Of a DNA stretch of 64,000 bases, positions 38,443 through 48,135 are shown piece after piece (positions within the stretch are counted from its first letter, which is position 1; the number at the start of each line of letters is the position of its first letter). Source of the stretch: Flexivirga meconopsidis. GTDB taxonomy: Bacteria; Actinomycetota; Actinomycetes; Actinomycetales; Dermatophilaceae. The translations under genes were made by a program, and so were the position numbers. Below the pieces are notes generated by a model that saw only the letters and a list, made by a program, of their open reading frames with translations, had not been told where the DNA came from and did no database searches. The stretch is from positions 372,001 to 436,000 of the forward strand of contig NZ_JAOBQJ010000004.1 in NCBI RefSeq assembly GCF_026162425.1, in the 5' to 3' direction.

Positions 38443-40263
38443 ATGAACGCGCCCACACCCATCGAGGAATACGCGATCATCGGCGACACCGAGACCGCCG
38501 CCCTCGTCAGCCGTCAGGGATCCATCGACTGGCTGTGCCTGCCCCGGTTCGACAGCGCCTCGTGCTTCACCGCGCTGCTCGGCGGTCCCGAGCACGGGCG
38601 GTGGTTCCTCGGGCCGGACGGTCCCGCGGACAGCCACCGCCGCTACATCGGCCGGTCCTCGGTGCTGGAGACGGTGCACGAGACGGCAACCGGCATCGTC
38701 AAGGTCACCGATCTGATGCCGCTCGGGCCGGACCGCGCGGACATCGTGCGCATCGTCGAGGGGCTCGACGGCGAGGTCGACATGCGGCACGACTTCGTGG
38801 TGCGGTTCGACTACGGCCGGATCCGTCCGTGGATGTCACACGAGGCGGGCCATGAGGAGGACCACGACGTGCTCGTGGCGATCGCCGGCCCGGACATGCT
38901 GCTGCTGCGCGGCAGCCGGCTGCCGCACGCGGTCGACGGTCACCACCAGGACCTGTTCACCGTGCATGCCGGCGAGCGCTTGCAGTTCGACCTGTCGTGG
39001 TTCAGCTCCTGGAAGCAGATCCCGCCGCCGCTGGACATCCCCTCGCGGGTCACCCGCACCATCGAGACCTCGCAGAAGTGGGCGTCACAGTCGACCTACG
39101 AAGGCCCGTATGCCGACGCCGTCGTCCGCTCGTTGCTGATCCTGCGGCTGCTCACCGACACCCGCCGCGGCGGCATCGTCGCCGCCCCGACCACGAGCCT
39201 GCCGGAGGACTTCGGCGGCGTGCGCAACTGGGACTACCGGTTCTGCTGGTTGCGTGACGCGTCGCTGACCCTGGAGGCGCTGCTCAAGGTCGGCTTCCTC
39301 GAGGCGACCGCGCTCTGGCGGGACTGGCTGGTGCGGGCCATCGCCGGTGACCCCGAGGACATGCAGATCATGTATGCCGTCGACGGCGGCCGGAACCTGC
39401 CGGAGCGGGAGCTGACCCACCTGCCCGGTTACGCCGATTCCCGCCCGGTCCGGATCGGCAACGGCGCGGTCGACCAGAAGCAGACCGACGTCCTCGGTGA
39501 GGTGATGATCGCGTTGCAGATGGCGCGCGACCTCGGCATGCCCGAGTCGGAGCACGCCTGGCGGGTGCAGCGCGCCATGGTCGAGGAGCTCGCCGAGCAC
39601 TGGGACGACCCGGACAACGGCATCTGGGAGATCCGCGGCCCGCTGCGGCATTTCACCCATTCCCGGGTGATGGTGTGGGCGGCGTTCGACCGGGCGGTGC
39701 GCGCCGTCGAGGAGCACGGCCAGGAGGGACCGGTCGACAAGTGGCGCAGGCTGCGTGACCAGGTCCGCGACGAAGTGCTCACCAAGGGCTTCAACAGCGC
39801 GGAGCAGACCTTCACCCAGCATTACGAGACCACCGAGGTGGACGCGAGCCTGCTCGTCATACCCCTGGTCGGTTTCCTGCCGGGCGACGACCCGCGCATG
39901 CTCGGCACCATCGAGCGCATCGAGCGCGACCTGATGCACGACGGGCTGTTGCTGCGCTACCGCACCGAGGCCGGTGTCGACGGGCTGCCCGGCACCGAGC
40001 ACCCGTTCCTCGCGTGCAGTTTCTGGCTGGTCTCGGCGTATGCCGCGGCCGGCCGCCTCGACGACGCACACGAGTTGATGGGCAGACTGCTCGGCCTGGC
40101 CAACGACGTCGGGCTGCTCTCGGAGGAGTACGACCCGACCGAGCAGCGGATGGTCGGCAACTTCCCGCAGGCGTTCAGCCACCTCACTCTGGTCGGCGCG
40201 GCGGTGGCGATCGCCGAGGCGGAGACGAAGGCACAGCAGACGCACGGAAAGGCCGAATCATGA
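38443..40263 (+). CDS. Glycoside hydrolase family 15 protein (glucoamylase/trehalase-like)
   Basis: A 606-residue cytoplasmic protein: N-terminal beta-sandwich ([33 protein letters not shown]) and a C-terminal (alpha/alpha)6 barrel ([25 protein letters not shown], catalytic Glu region near [21 protein letters not shown]). Actinobacterial members include trehalases as well as glucoamylases, and the substrate cannot be decided here. It diverges from uvrA and overlaps the MBL gene by ATGA. Confidence 0.93.
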   Translation: MNAPTPIEEYAIIGDTETAALVSRQGSIDWLCLPRFDSASCFTALLGGPEHGRWFLGPDGPADSHRRYIGRSSVLETVHETATGIVKVTDLMPLGPDRADIVRIVEGLDGEVDMRHDFVVRFDYGRIRPWMSHEAGHEEDHDVLVAIAGPDMLLLRGSRLPHAVDGHHQDLFTVHAGERLQFDLSWFSSWKQIPPPLDIPSRVTRTIETSQKWASQSTYEGPYADAVVRSLLILRLLTDTRRGGIVAAPTTSLPEDFGGVRNWDYRFCWLRDASLTLEALLKVGFLEATALWRDWLVRAIAGDPEDMQIMYAVDGGRNLPERELTHLPGYADSRPVRIGNGAVDQKQTDVLGEVMIALQMARDLGMPESEHAWRVQRAMVEELAEHWDDPDNGIWEIRGPLRHFTHSRVMVWAAFDRAVRAVEEHGQEGPVDKWRRLRDQVRDEVLTKGFNSAEQTFTQHYETTEVDASLLVIPLVGFLPGDDPRMLGTIERIERDLMHDGLLLRYRTEAGVDGLPGTEHPFLACSFWLVSAYAAAGRLDDAHELMGRLLGLANDVGLLSEEYDPTEQRMVGNFPQAFSHLTLVGAAVAIAEAETKAQQTHGKAES

Positions 40264-40937
40264 GCAACACCAAGCCGTATGACGGCAACGTCACCCCGGG
40301 CGACGCCCCGGCGACCCGGGACCTCGGCGTCGCCCGGTTGAGCAAGCTCAGCGTCTCCGGAATGCACAACAACGTCTACCTGCTGACCGACGCCGCGACC
40401 GGGCAGGCGCTGCTCGTCGACGCGGCGAACGACTGGCCGCAGATCGCCGCGATGATCGACGCGGACGGCGGGAAAGTCACCCAGATCGCCACCACCCACC
40501 GGCATGCCGACCACACCGGGGCACTGGCCGACGCCGTGACGGCGACCGGGGCGCGCACGCTGGCCGGTGCCGACGACGCCGACCACCTCCCGGTCCCGGT
40601 CGACGTGCCGCTCGCCGACGGTGACCGGGTGCAGGTCGGGCAGGTGCGGCTCGACGTCATACACCTGCGCGGACACACGCCCGGTTCGATCGCGCTCGCG
40701 CTCACCGATGCCGACGGCCGGGCGCATGTCCTCACCGGCGACTCGCTCTTCCCGGGTGGTGTCGGCGCGACCGATCACTACGACTACCAGTCCTTCCCGC
40801 AATTGATCGACGACGTCGAGCAGCGGCTCTTCGGCCGGTATGACGACAGCACCTGGATCTATCCTGGGCACGGCAACGACACCACCCTCGGCACCGAACG
40901 CGCACAGTTGCCGCAGTGGCGCGCACGGGGGTGGTGA
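40260..40937 (+). CDS. Metallo-beta-lactamase fold hydrolase
   Basis: A 225-residue MBL protein with the zinc motif ATTHRHADHTG (H-x-H-x-D-H), a second His in HLRGHTPGSIAL, Asp in LTGDSLFPGG and the last His in IYPGHGNDT. The layout is that of the glyoxalase II/YcbL-like group, suggesting hydrolysis of a thioester or similar. It is coupled to the GH15 gene (ATGA) but no functional link is evident. Confidence 0.87.
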   Translation: MSNTKPYDGNVTPGDAPATRDLGVARLSKLSVSGMHNNVYLLTDAATGQALLVDAANDWPQIAAMIDADGGKVTQIATTHRHADHTGALADAVTATGARTLAGADDADHLPVPVDVPLADGDRVQVGQVRLDVIHLRGHTPGSIALALTDADGRAHVLTGDSLFPGGVGATDHYDYQSFPQLIDDVEQRLFGRYDDSTWIYPGHGNDTTLGTERAQLPQWRARGW

Positions 40938-40951
40938 GTGCGTGAAGGGGG

Positions 40952-41728
40952 ATGACGGTGTTTGATGGTTTGGTGATTGATGACCTCGCCGGCGCGACGA
41001 CGGCAATTGTTGACGTGGGCGTCACCGGGCTCTGGTCCGGACCGAATGCCCCGCGGTCGGTCGACGCGCCGCTCACCGCGGACGCTCCCGACCACGACCG
41101 CTGGCTGCACACCCTCGATGCCGCGCCGGAGCGGGAGGACAGCCGCTACGGCCTGTTCGGCCGCTACGAGTCGGAGCTGCTGCGGGGCGAGCCGGTGCTG
41201 GTCGCCGAGCATGGCCCGGACGGCTGGAGCAAGGTGATCTGTCCGTGGCAGCCCAGCCACAAGGACAGCACCGGATACCCCGGCTACGTGCGCACCGCGC
41301 ACCTGCGCGAGACCGGTGACGCGCCGGCCGAGGTGCCGTCGGCGACCGGCGCACCGACCCGTGCGGCGCTGCTCGCGCAGGCGCGCCGGCACATCGGCCT
41401 GGCCTATCTGTGGGGCGGCATCTCCCCTGCCGGGCTCGACTGCTCGGGCCTGGTGCACTACGCCTGCCGGTCGATCGGGCTGCGGGTGCCGCGCGACGCG
41501 GGCGACCAGTACCGCTCCTGCGAGGACCTCCCGATCGACGCCGCCGAGCCGGGCGACCTCTATTTCTTCGCCTACCCGGACAAGCCAATCCACCACGTGG
41601 GCATCGCCACCGGGGGCGGCCGGCTGCTGCATGCGCCGTCCACCGGCCAACTCGTCGTGGAGGAAGACATGCCGAAGGCCAGGCGCGACACGCTGGTCGC
41701 GGCAGGCAGGATCCGCGCCCTTCGGTGA
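40952..41728 (+). CDS. NlpC/P60 family peptidase
   Basis: A 258-residue protein. The C-terminal NlpC/P60 domain has the catalytic Cys in LDCSGLVHYACR and His in HHVGIATGGGRLLHAP, preceded by AYLWGG. The N-terminal part resembles the SH3-like region of YkfC-type gamma-D-glutamyl-L-amino acid hydrolases (YGLFGRYESELLRGEPV, GYPGYVRTAHL). There is no signal peptide, so it may recycle imported muropeptides in the cytoplasm. AAGGGGG touches the ATG, so the GTG at 40958 is a better-spaced start. Its stop overlaps the EamA gene. Confidence 0.85.
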   Translation: MTVFDGLVIDDLAGATTAIVDVGVTGLWSGPNAPRSVDAPLTADAPDHDRWLHTLDAAPEREDSRYGLFGRYESELLRGEPVLVAEHGPDGWSKVICPWQPSHKDSTGYPGYVRTAHLRETGDAPAEVPSATGAPTRAALLAQARRHIGLAYLWGGISPAGLDCSGLVHYACRSIGLRVPRDAGDQYRSCEDLPIDAAEPGDLYFFAYPDKPIHHVGIATGGGRLLHAPSTGQLVVEEDMPKARRDTLVAAGRIRALR

Positions 41729-42639
41729 CCACCGAACGGCCGTCGAGCAGCGGCGCGGGGACGTTGGTCCCCGCGCCGCTACTCGTGCTGGGTGGCGTGG
41801 TGTCGGTGCAGTTCGGCGGTGCCCTGGCCGCCACCTTGTTGCCGCTCGTCGGGGTGACCGGTTCGGTGGCGCTGCGACTCGTGCTGGGCGCGGTCGTGCT
41901 CCTCGCGTGGGCTCGTCCGTCGTTCCGCGGCCGGAGCCGGACCGACTGGCTCACGGTCGGCGCGTATGCCGCAGTGCTCGGCGCGATGAACCTCTGCTTC
42001 TACGGTGCGCTGTCCCGGCTGCCCATCGGCGTCGCGGTCACCATCGAGTTCGTCGGGCCGCTCGTATTGTCGGCGGTGCTGTCCAAGCAGCGTCGCGACC
42101 TGGCTGCGGTCTGCTGCGCCGCGATCGGTGTGGTGCTGGTGTCCGGCGCGCTGGGGACCGACCTCGCCTCACTCGACCTGGTCGGCATCGGACTCGGCCT
42201 CGCTGCCGGCGCGTGCTGGGCGGCATACATCATCACCTCGGGGCGCACCGGGCAACGGTTCCCCGGCCTCGACGGGCTGGCGATTGCGATGGTGCTGTCC
42301 GGGGCGGTCGTGCTGCCGCTCGGCGTATTCGAAGCGGGCACAGCGGTATTCAGTGGTGAGGCGTTGTTGAAGGGTGCCGGCATTGCGGTGCTGTCCTCGG
42401 TGTTGCCCTACTCGCTGGAGATGATTGCCCTGCGCCGGCTGCCGGCGAACGTCTTCGGGATACTGCTCTCGCTGGAGCCGGCGGTCGCCGCGCTCGCCGG
42501 CCTGCTGGTGCTCGGCCAACGGCTCTCCCCCGACAAGCTGCTCGGGCTTGCTCTGGTGGTCGGTGCAAGCGTGATCATCCTCGGGGCCCGCCGTCCCGGG
42601 CCGGGCGAGCACGCCGAGACGGCTCTTCGGGACGTATGA
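41725..42639 (+). CDS. EamA/RhtA-like transporter
   Basis: A 304-residue membrane protein with about ten helices in two EamA repeats (for example AAVLGAMNLCFYGALSRLPIGVAVTIEFVGPL in the first and LPANVFGILLSLEPAVAALAGLLVLGQRL in the second). The motifs are those of RhtA-type amino-acid (threonine/homoserine) exporters. The GTG at 41725 lies inside the NlpC/P60 stop; export of products of peptide turnover is possible. The frame continues far upstream as a shadow. Confidence 0.88.
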   Translation: MTTERPSSSGAGTLVPAPLLVLGGVVSVQFGGALAATLLPLVGVTGSVALRLVLGAVVLLAWARPSFRGRSRTDWLTVGAYAAVLGAMNLCFYGALSRLPIGVAVTIEFVGPLVLSAVLSKQRRDLAAVCCAAIGVVLVSGALGTDLASLDLVGIGLGLAAGACWAAYIITSGRTGQRFPGLDGLAIAMVLSGAVVLPLGVFEAGTAVFSGEALLKGAGIAVLSSVLPYSLEMIALRRLPANVFGILLSLEPAVAALAGLLVLGQRLSPDKLLGLALVVGASVIILGARRPGPGEHAETALRDV

Positions 42640-42661
42640 CGGCGCGCCGTACGATCGGCAG

Positions 42662-43717
42662 ATGACCGACAGCTACACCATTGACGTCATCCCCGGCGAC
42701 GGCATCGGCCAGGAGGTCATCCCGGCGGCGACCGCGTGTTTGGACGTTGTCGCCGAACGGCACGGGTTCAGCCTCACCTGGCGAGATCGCGAATGGGGTT
42801 CTGCTTTCTACAGATCCACCGGCCGCATGCTGCCGACCGACGGCCTGGAGCAGTTGGCGACCGGCGACGCGGTGTTCCTCGGCGCGGTAGGTGACGTCGA
42901 CATTCCCGACGACGTCACCCTCTGGGGTCTGCTGATCCCCATCCGGCGGGAGTTCGAGCAGTACATCAACCTGCGGCCCAACCGCACCCTGGCGGGCGTC
43001 CCGTCCCCGCTGACCGGCGACCGGAAGCTCGACGTGCTCGTCGTGCGGGAGAACGTCGAGGGTGAGTACTCCGAGATCGGTGGCCGCTTCCGCCGCGGCC
43101 AACCCGACGAATTCGCCCTCCAGGAAGCCATTTTCACCCGTAAGGGCATCACCCGGGTGACCCGATTCGCCGCGGAGCTGGCCGCCGCGCGCACCGGCCG
43201 GCTGGTGTCGGCCACCAAGTCCAACGGCATCATCCACACCATGCCCTTCTGGGACGAGGTGGTCCGGCAAACCGCGGCCGAGGTCCCCGGGGTGACCGTC
43301 GACAAGGTGCTCATCGACGCCCTTGCCGCGCGGGTGGTGTCGGCGCCGGAGAGCCTGGACGTCATCGTCGCGTCCAACCTGTTCGGCGACATCCTCTCCG
43401 ATCTGGCCGCCGCCGTCGCCGGGTCGCTCGGCATCGCACCGAGCGCCAATCTCAACCCCGAGCGCGCGCATCCGTCGCTGTTCGAGCCGGTGCACGGCAG
43501 CGCACCGGACATCGCCGGCAAGGGGTTGGCCAACCCGGTCGCCGCAATCTGGGCGGGCGCGATGATGCTGCGCCATCTCGGTCAGCCGGGGGCGGCCGAC
43601 GAGGTGGAGTCGGCCTTCGGGTCGGTGCTCGAGAAGGGCACTCGCACCCGTGACCTGGGCGGCTCGGCCGGCACCGACGAGTTCACCCGGGCGGTGCTCA
43701 CCGAGTTGCGCGGCTGA
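42662..43717 (+). CDS. Tartrate dehydrogenase / D-malate dehydrogenase family protein
   Basis: A 351-residue member of the isocitrate/isopropylmalate dehydrogenase superfamily: TIDVIPGDGIGQEVIPA, NLRPNRTL, VVRENVEGEYSEIGGR and NLFGDILSDLAAAVAGSLGIAPSANL. The signature VRENVEGEYSEIGG is the tartrate dehydrogenase/decarboxylase (TtuC) or D-malate (DmlA) type rather than LeuB. It probably oxidises a 2-hydroxydicarboxylate with NAD. It stands 22 bp after the EamA gene and converges on the MHS transporter; whether it belongs to the ectoine locus or is a separate tartrate/malate gene is open. Confidence 0.88.
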   Translation: MTDSYTIDVIPGDGIGQEVIPAATACLDVVAERHGFSLTWRDREWGSAFYRSTGRMLPTDGLEQLATGDAVFLGAVGDVDIPDDVTLWGLLIPIRREFEQYINLRPNRTLAGVPSPLTGDRKLDVLVVRENVEGEYSEIGGRFRRGQPDEFALQEAIFTRKGITRVTRFAAELAAARTGRLVSATKSNGIIHTMPFWDEVVRQTAAEVPGVTVDKVLIDALAARVVSAPESLDVIVASNLFGDILSDLAAAVAGSLGIAPSANLNPERAHPSLFEPVHGSAPDIAGKGLANPVAAIWAGAMMLRHLGQPGAADEVESAFGSVLEKGTRTRDLGGSAGTDEFTRAVLTELRG

Positions 43718-43752
43718 CCGTCGCAGCCCACCTCAGCTCCATGCAGGGCAGC

Positions 43753-45201
43753 TCAGACTCGACGCCGCCCACGGGCGCCGAGTTCCCTTGAGACGTCACG
43801 GATTCCGGACACGTTATGGATGCCCGCGCGGTCGGGTTCGCCGTCCACGGTCGCGGGCTCCGGCTCCTGGCACGGGATCGACCGGCCCCGTAACGACGCA
43901 CCGGCGGTTTCGGGCACCTTGACCAGAGCGATCATGCCGACGACCATCGCCAGCATCATGTAGAAGGCCGGCATGTAGCGATTACCGGTCCAGCTGACCA
44001 GTGCGTCGTCGACCGACGCGACGGTGCCACCGAACGCGGCCGTCGCGACGTTGTAGCCGATCGCCATCCCGGCGTATCGCACGTGGGCCGGAAACATCGC
44101 CGGGAAGGTCGCGGAGATCGTGCCCAGCTGCGGGAGGAAGACCAGTCCGAGGATGGTGAACCCGGCGATCGCGCCGACCAGTCCCTGACCCATCAGCCAG
44201 AAGCACGGGACCGCCAGCACGAAGATCGCGGTCAGTGAGAACCACCACATCGGTTTCCGGCCGACCTTGTCCGACGTTGCACCGGCGATCCAGATCAGCG
44301 CCATCATCACCAGCTGGCCGATCAGCACCACGATGTCGGACTGGGTGCTGGAGATGCCGAGCGAGGAACTCATATAGGTCGGCATGTAGGTCAGCAGCGT
44401 GTAGTCGGCGATGTTGAGCGCGATCACCAGGCCGAAGAGTTTCAGGATCGGCTGCCAGTACTGCTGCAGCAGGTCACGCAGCGCGCCGGTGGCGGCCTGC
44501 TCGGTCTGTTGCTTGTCCTCGAGCTCACGGAAGACCGGGGTGTCCTCCATCCGGGAGCGCAGGTAGAGACCGACCAGACCGAGCGGCAGCCCGATGATGA
44601 ACGGAATGCGCCAGCCCCAGGAGTTCATTGCCGACTCGTCGAGGGTGGCCCGCAGGATCAGCGTGATCACGATGCCGCCGCTGAAGCCGAGCAGCGTGCC
44701 GAACTCCAGGAACGACCCCCAGAAACCGCGCCGCTTGTCCGGGGCGTACTCGGCCATGAAGGTCGCGGCCCCGCCATACTCCCCGCCGGTGGAGAAACCC
44801 TGGATCACCCGCAGCACGATCAGCGCGATCGGCGCCCAGATCCCGATGCTGTCGTAGCTCGGGATGCAGCCGACCAGGAACGTGCCGACCGCCATCAGGA
44901 TGATGGTCAGCGCCATCACCCGGTTGCGGCCGATGCGGTCGCCGATCGGCCCCCAGAAGATGCCGCCGAGCGGGCGCAGCACGAACGACACCGCGTAGAC
45001 GAGCAGGGTGGCGAGTTGCCCGTAGCGACCGGGGAAAAAGTTGGTCGTCAACTCGGCGACCAGATAGGCATAGACGCCGTAGTCGTACCACTCGGTCGCG
45101 TTGCCGATCATCGACGCGCCGACCGCGCGGCGCAGGGTTTTGGTGTCGACCGGTTGCTCCGGGGTGCCCGGCTGGTCCGACACGGTTCCTTGTGCTGACA
45201 T
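43753..45201 (-). CDS. MHS-family (ProP-like) MFS transporter
   Basis: A 482-residue, 12-helix proton symporter. Family hallmarks: RRAVGASMIGNATEWYDYGVYAYL at the start, FFPGR, LRPLGGIFWGPIGDRIGRNRVM and IQGFSTGGEYGGAATFMAEYAPDKRRGFWGS. MHS members carry proline/betaine/ectoine (ProP), ketoglutarate or citrate. GGAGGAG stands 4 nt before the ATG at 45201, 33 bp after the aminotransferase gene, so the two form an operon behind the shared operator. Given DoeA nearby, ectoine uptake is the best guess. Confidence 0.92.
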   Translation of the reverse strand: MSAQGTVSDQPGTPEQPVDTKTLRRAVGASMIGNATEWYDYGVYAYLVAELTTNFFPGRYGQLATLLVYAVSFVLRPLGGIFWGPIGDRIGRNRVMALTIILMAVGTFLVGCIPSYDSIGIWAPIALIVLRVIQGFSTGGEYGGAATFMAEYAPDKRRGFWGSFLEFGTLLGFSGGIVITLILRATLDESAMNSWGWRIPFIIGLPLGLVGLYLRSRMEDTPVFRELEDKQQTEQAATGALRDLLQQYWQPILKLFGLVIALNIADYTLLTYMPTYMSSSLGISSTQSDIVVLIGQLVMMALIWIAGATSDKVGRKPMWWFSLTAIFVLAVPCFWLMGQGLVGAIAGFTILGLVFLPQLGTISATFPAMFPAHVRYAGMAIGYNVATAAFGGTVASVDDALVSWTGNRYMPAFYMMLAMVVGMIALVKVPETAGASLRGRSIPCQEPEPATVDGEPDRAGIHNVSGIRDVSRELGARGRRRV

Positions 45202-45234
45202 GTGCTCCTCCTTGAGCATCCGCGGGCGGGAAGA

Positions 45235-46500
45235 TCAGTCGGTGCCGCCGTTCAGCACGGAGTCGACCGACTCCGACCACAGCGCGGCGGCCTCGTCCAC
45301 CTCCTCCTTGGTCACCACGAGCGCAGGGATGAATCGGACGACCTCGCCGAACGGTCCGCAGGTGAGCAGCAACAACCCGCGTCGAGCGGCTTCCCGCTGC
45401 ACCGCGGCCGCGGTCGCACCGTCGGGTTCGCCACTGGCAGAGCGGAATTCATTGCCAATCATCAGGCCGAGCCCGCGCACGTCGCTGATCGCGTCATACC
45501 CGCTCGCGGTCCGGCGCAGGCGTTCGATCAGCTGCTCGCCGCGCTCGGCGGCGTTGGGCACCAGCTTCTCGTCCTCGATGACGTCGAGCGTCGCGATCGC
45601 CGCGGCGCACGCGACGGCGTTGGCGCCGTAGGTGCCGCCCTGCGACCCGGGCCAGACCTTGTCCATCAGCTGCGCCGACGCAGCGATGCCGGAGAGCGGG
45701 AAGCCCGACCCGATGCCCTTGGCGGTGACCAGAATGTCCGGCGTCACGCCGAAATGCTCCTCCGCCCAGAACTTCCCGGTGCGCCCCCAACCGGTCTGCA
45801 CCTCGTCGAGGATCAGCAGGATCCCGTGCCGGTCGGCACGCTCGCGCAGACCGGCGAAGAACTCGGCGTTGCCCGGCACATAACCGCCTTCGCCGAGCAC
45901 CGGCTCGACCAGGAAGGCCGCGGTCTCCCCGGGCTGGGTCAAGGTCTGCAGCGCGAAGTCGAGCTCCCTGAGCGCGAACTCCGTCGCCTGTTCGACACTC
46001 CACCCGTAGTGCGTCGGGTTCGGGAACGGCGCCACGTGCACGCCACCCATCAGCGGCGAAAACCCTGCACTGTAGCGGGTGTTCGAGGTCGTCATGGTCG
46101 CAGTCGCGACCGTGCGGCCGTGAAAACCGCCGTGGAAGACCATGATGTTCGGGCGACCGGTCGCCTGCCGGGCGAGCCGCAGTGCGGCCTCGATCGCCTC
46201 CGACCCGGAGTTGGTGAAGAACAACCGGTCCAGGCCGTCCGGCAGCACCTCGCCGAGCCGCTCGGTCAGGGTGAGCAGCGGCCGGTGCATCACGGTGGTG
46301 TATTGCGCGTGGATCAGCTTGCCGACCTGTTCCTGGGCGGCAGCCACCACCCGCGGGTGGCAGTGGCCGGTGCTGGTGACGCCGATCCCCGCGGTGAAGT
46401 CGAGGTATCGGCGGCCGGTCTCGTCATACAGGTTGACGCCCTCGCCGTGATCCGCGAGGACCGGCGTGGCCTGTTTCAGTGCCTCTGACAGTGCAGCCAT
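45235..46500 (-). CDS. Class III (GabT/DoeD-like) aminotransferase
   Basis: A 421-residue PLP enzyme. The PLP lysine is in TAKGIGSGFPLSG (Lys261), the aspartate in ILDEVQTGWGRTG (Asp232), and FTNSGSEAIEAALRLAR is the phosphate/nitrogen motif. Class III members include 4-aminobutyrate and 2,4-diaminobutyrate transaminases. Since the divergent gene is a semialdehyde dehydrogenase and a DoeA-like hydrolase is close, conversion of diaminobutyrate to aspartate semialdehyde fits well; 4-aminobutyrate is the alternative. It diverges from the aldehyde dehydrogenase across a 58-bp gap with a perfect palindrome. Confidence 0.87.
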   Translation of the reverse strand: MAALSEALKQATPVLADHGEGVNLYDETGRRYLDFTAGIGVTSTGHCHPRVVAAAQEQVGKLIHAQYTTVMHRPLLTLTERLGEVLPDGLDRLFFTNSGSEAIEAALRLARQATGRPNIMVFHGGFHGRTVATATMTTSNTRYSAGFSPLMGGVHVAPFPNPTHYGWSVEQATEFALRELDFALQTLTQPGETAAFLVEPVLGEGGYVPGNAEFFAGLRERADRHGILLILDEVQTGWGRTGKFWAEEHFGVTPDILVTAKGIGSGFPLSGIAASAQLMDKVWPGSQGGTYGANAVACAAAIATLDVIEDEKLVPNAAERGEQLIERLRRTASGYDAISDVRGLGLMIGNEFRSASGEPDGATAAAVQREAARRGLLLLTCGPFGEVVRFIPALVVTKEEVDEAAALWSESVDSVLNGGTD

Positions 46501-46517
46501 GAATCCGCCTCTTGGTA

Positions 46518-46531
46518 GATTGTCGACAATC
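46518..46531. promoter_or_regulatory. Putative GntR operator in the aminotransferase/dehydrogenase gap
   Basis: GATTGTCGACAATC, a perfect 14-bp palindrome followed by AGAC, centred between the divergent aminotransferase and aldehyde dehydrogenase genes. A near-identical site is at 52544-52557. Size and symmetry suit a GntR/FCD repressor, and one is encoded between the two sites. Confidence 0.65.
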
Positions 46532-46558
46532 AGACTAGTGCACCTGGGGAGCCATCAC

Positions 46559-48037
46559 ATGGATTTGCGAAGCACCGACGGAACCGACCCCGCCCGGACA
46601 CTCGCGCACGCGCCGACCGAGCTGTTGATCGACGGCGCCTGGAGCCCGGCGGCATCCGGGGCAACGTTCCCGGTGAGCGATCCGGCGACCGGGCAGCAAC
46701 TCGCGCTCGTCGCGGACGCCTCCCCGGCCGATGGCCGCCGCGCTCTGGACGCCGCGGTTGGCGCGCAGCACGCGTTCGCGGCGACGGCTCCGCGGGAGCG
46801 ATACGACATGCTGATGCGTTCGTACGAGCTGCTGCTCGAGCGGATCGACGACCTGGCGCTGCTCATGACGCTGGAGATGGGCAAGCCTCTCGGCGAGTCG
46901 CGCGGCGAAATCGCTTACGCCGCAGAGTTTTTCCGGCACTTCGCGAGTGAGGCGCTGCGGATCGACGGTGGCTACCAGCAGGCGCCCGCCGGCAACGCGC
47001 GCTTCCTGATCGCCAAGCAACCGGTCGGGCCGTGCCTGCTCATCACCCCGTGGAACTTCCCGATGGCGATGGGCACCCGCAAGATCGGGCCGGCGATCGC
47101 GGCCGGTTGCACCAGCGTGGTCAAGCCGGCCCATCAGACACCGCTGTCGATGCTCGCGCTGGGCGCCATACTCCTCGACGCGGGCGTGCCGAGGGGCGTG
47201 GTCAACATCGTGACCTGCACCGCCGCCGGCGACGTGATGGAACCGCTGATCCGGTCGGGGCTGGCTCGCAAGCTGTCGTTCACCGGGTCGACCGCGGTCG
47301 GGAAGGTCCTGCTCGAGCAGTGCGCCGACAAGGTGCTGCGGACCTCGATGGAGCTCGGTGGCAATGCCCCGTTCATCGTGTTCGACGACGCCGACCTGGA
47401 CGAGGCGGTCGCCGGCGCGATGGCGGCCAAGATGCGCAACATGGGCGAGGCGTGCACCGCGGCCAACCGGATCTACGTGCAGCGACCGGTCGCGGAGGAA
47501 TTCTCCCGCCGCCTCGCCGAGGCGATGGGCGCCTTGCGGGTCGGGCCGGGCACCGAGGACGGCGTGCAGGTCGGTCCACTCATCGATGCGGCCGGACGGG
47601 CAAAGGTCGTCCAGCTGGTCGCGGATGCAACCGACCGAGGGGCTCGGGTGCTGACCGGCGGCACGGCACCTGACGGTGCCGGATTCTTTTATCCTCCAAC
47701 CGTTTTGGTTGATGTGCCAGGTGACTCCCGAATGGCGCGCGAGGAGATCTTCGGGCCGGTCGCGTCGATCATCCCGTTCGACACCGAGGACGAAGTGGTG
47801 GCAGCCGCGAACGACACGGCGTACGGCCTGGTGTCCTACGTGTTCACCGGCGGCCTGCGGCGTGCGCTGCGAGTCGCGGAGGCGTTGGAGTCCGGCATGG
47901 TGGGCCTCAACCAGGGTGTGGTGTCCAACCCGGCCGCGCCGTTCGGCGGCATCAAGGAGTCCGGGCTCGGCCGGGAGGGCGGTGCTGTGGGCATCGACGA
48001 GTTCCTCGAGGTGAAGTACATCGGGATCAGCGTCTGA
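46559..48037 (+). CDS. NAD(P)-dependent (semi)aldehyde dehydrogenase (GabD/DoeC-like)
   Basis: A 492-residue ALDH. The catalytic Glu is in RTSMELGGNAPFIVFDDADL and the Cys in GEACTAANRIYV; LLITPWNFPMAMGTRKIGPAIAAG is the cofactor-domain motif. The subfamily is succinate-semialdehyde dehydrogenase-like. In this locus it could oxidise aspartate semialdehyde to aspartate (DoeC role). GGGGAG lies 8 nt before the ATG at 46559. Frames upstream of that overlap the operator and are rejected. The gene converges on the GntR gene after 152 bp. Confidence 0.9.
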   Translation: MDLRSTDGTDPARTLAHAPTELLIDGAWSPAASGATFPVSDPATGQQLALVADASPADGRRALDAAVGAQHAFAATAPRERYDMLMRSYELLLERIDDLALLMTLEMGKPLGESRGEIAYAAEFFRHFASEALRIDGGYQQAPAGNARFLIAKQPVGPCLLITPWNFPMAMGTRKIGPAIAAGCTSVVKPAHQTPLSMLALGAILLDAGVPRGVVNIVTCTAAGDVMEPLIRSGLARKLSFTGSTAVGKVLLEQCADKVLRTSMELGGNAPFIVFDDADLDEAVAGAMAAKMRNMGEACTAANRIYVQRPVAEEFSRRLAEAMGALRVGPGTEDGVQVGPLIDAAGRAKVVQLVADATDRGARVLTGGTAPDGAGFFYPPTVLVDVPGDSRMAREEIFGPVASIIPFDTEDEVVAAANDTAYGLVSYVFTGGLRRALRVAEALESGMVGLNQGVVSNPAAPFGGIKESGLGREGGAVGIDEFLEVKYIGISV

Positions 48038-48067
48038 GACCTGCCGCCACCGGGCGTGGCGCCAAGC

Positions 48068-48135
48068 TCACCGAAAAGGTGCCCGACACGCCGCGACTGA
48101 CCGGTTTTGCGGCGCGCCGGCCACCTTTTCGGTGA
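48068..48135. terminator. 14-bp inverted repeat between convergent genes
   Basis: TCACCGAAAAGGTG (48068-48081) and its exact complement CACCTTTTCGGTGA (48122-48135), 40 nt apart. The A4/T4 inside the arms and the location between the convergent aldehyde dehydrogenase and gntR genes suggest a bidirectional terminator, though the long GC-rich loop also allows a small mobile or repeat element. Nothing codes here. Confidence 0.4.

Noticed and set aside
38385-38489. 35-residue N-terminal extension of uvrA
   Set aside because: Overlaps the divergent GH15 coding region and has no similarity to UvrA.
41005-41015. AATTGTTGACG, another half match to the GntR operator
   Set aside because: Inside the NlpC/P60 coding region with no symmetry.
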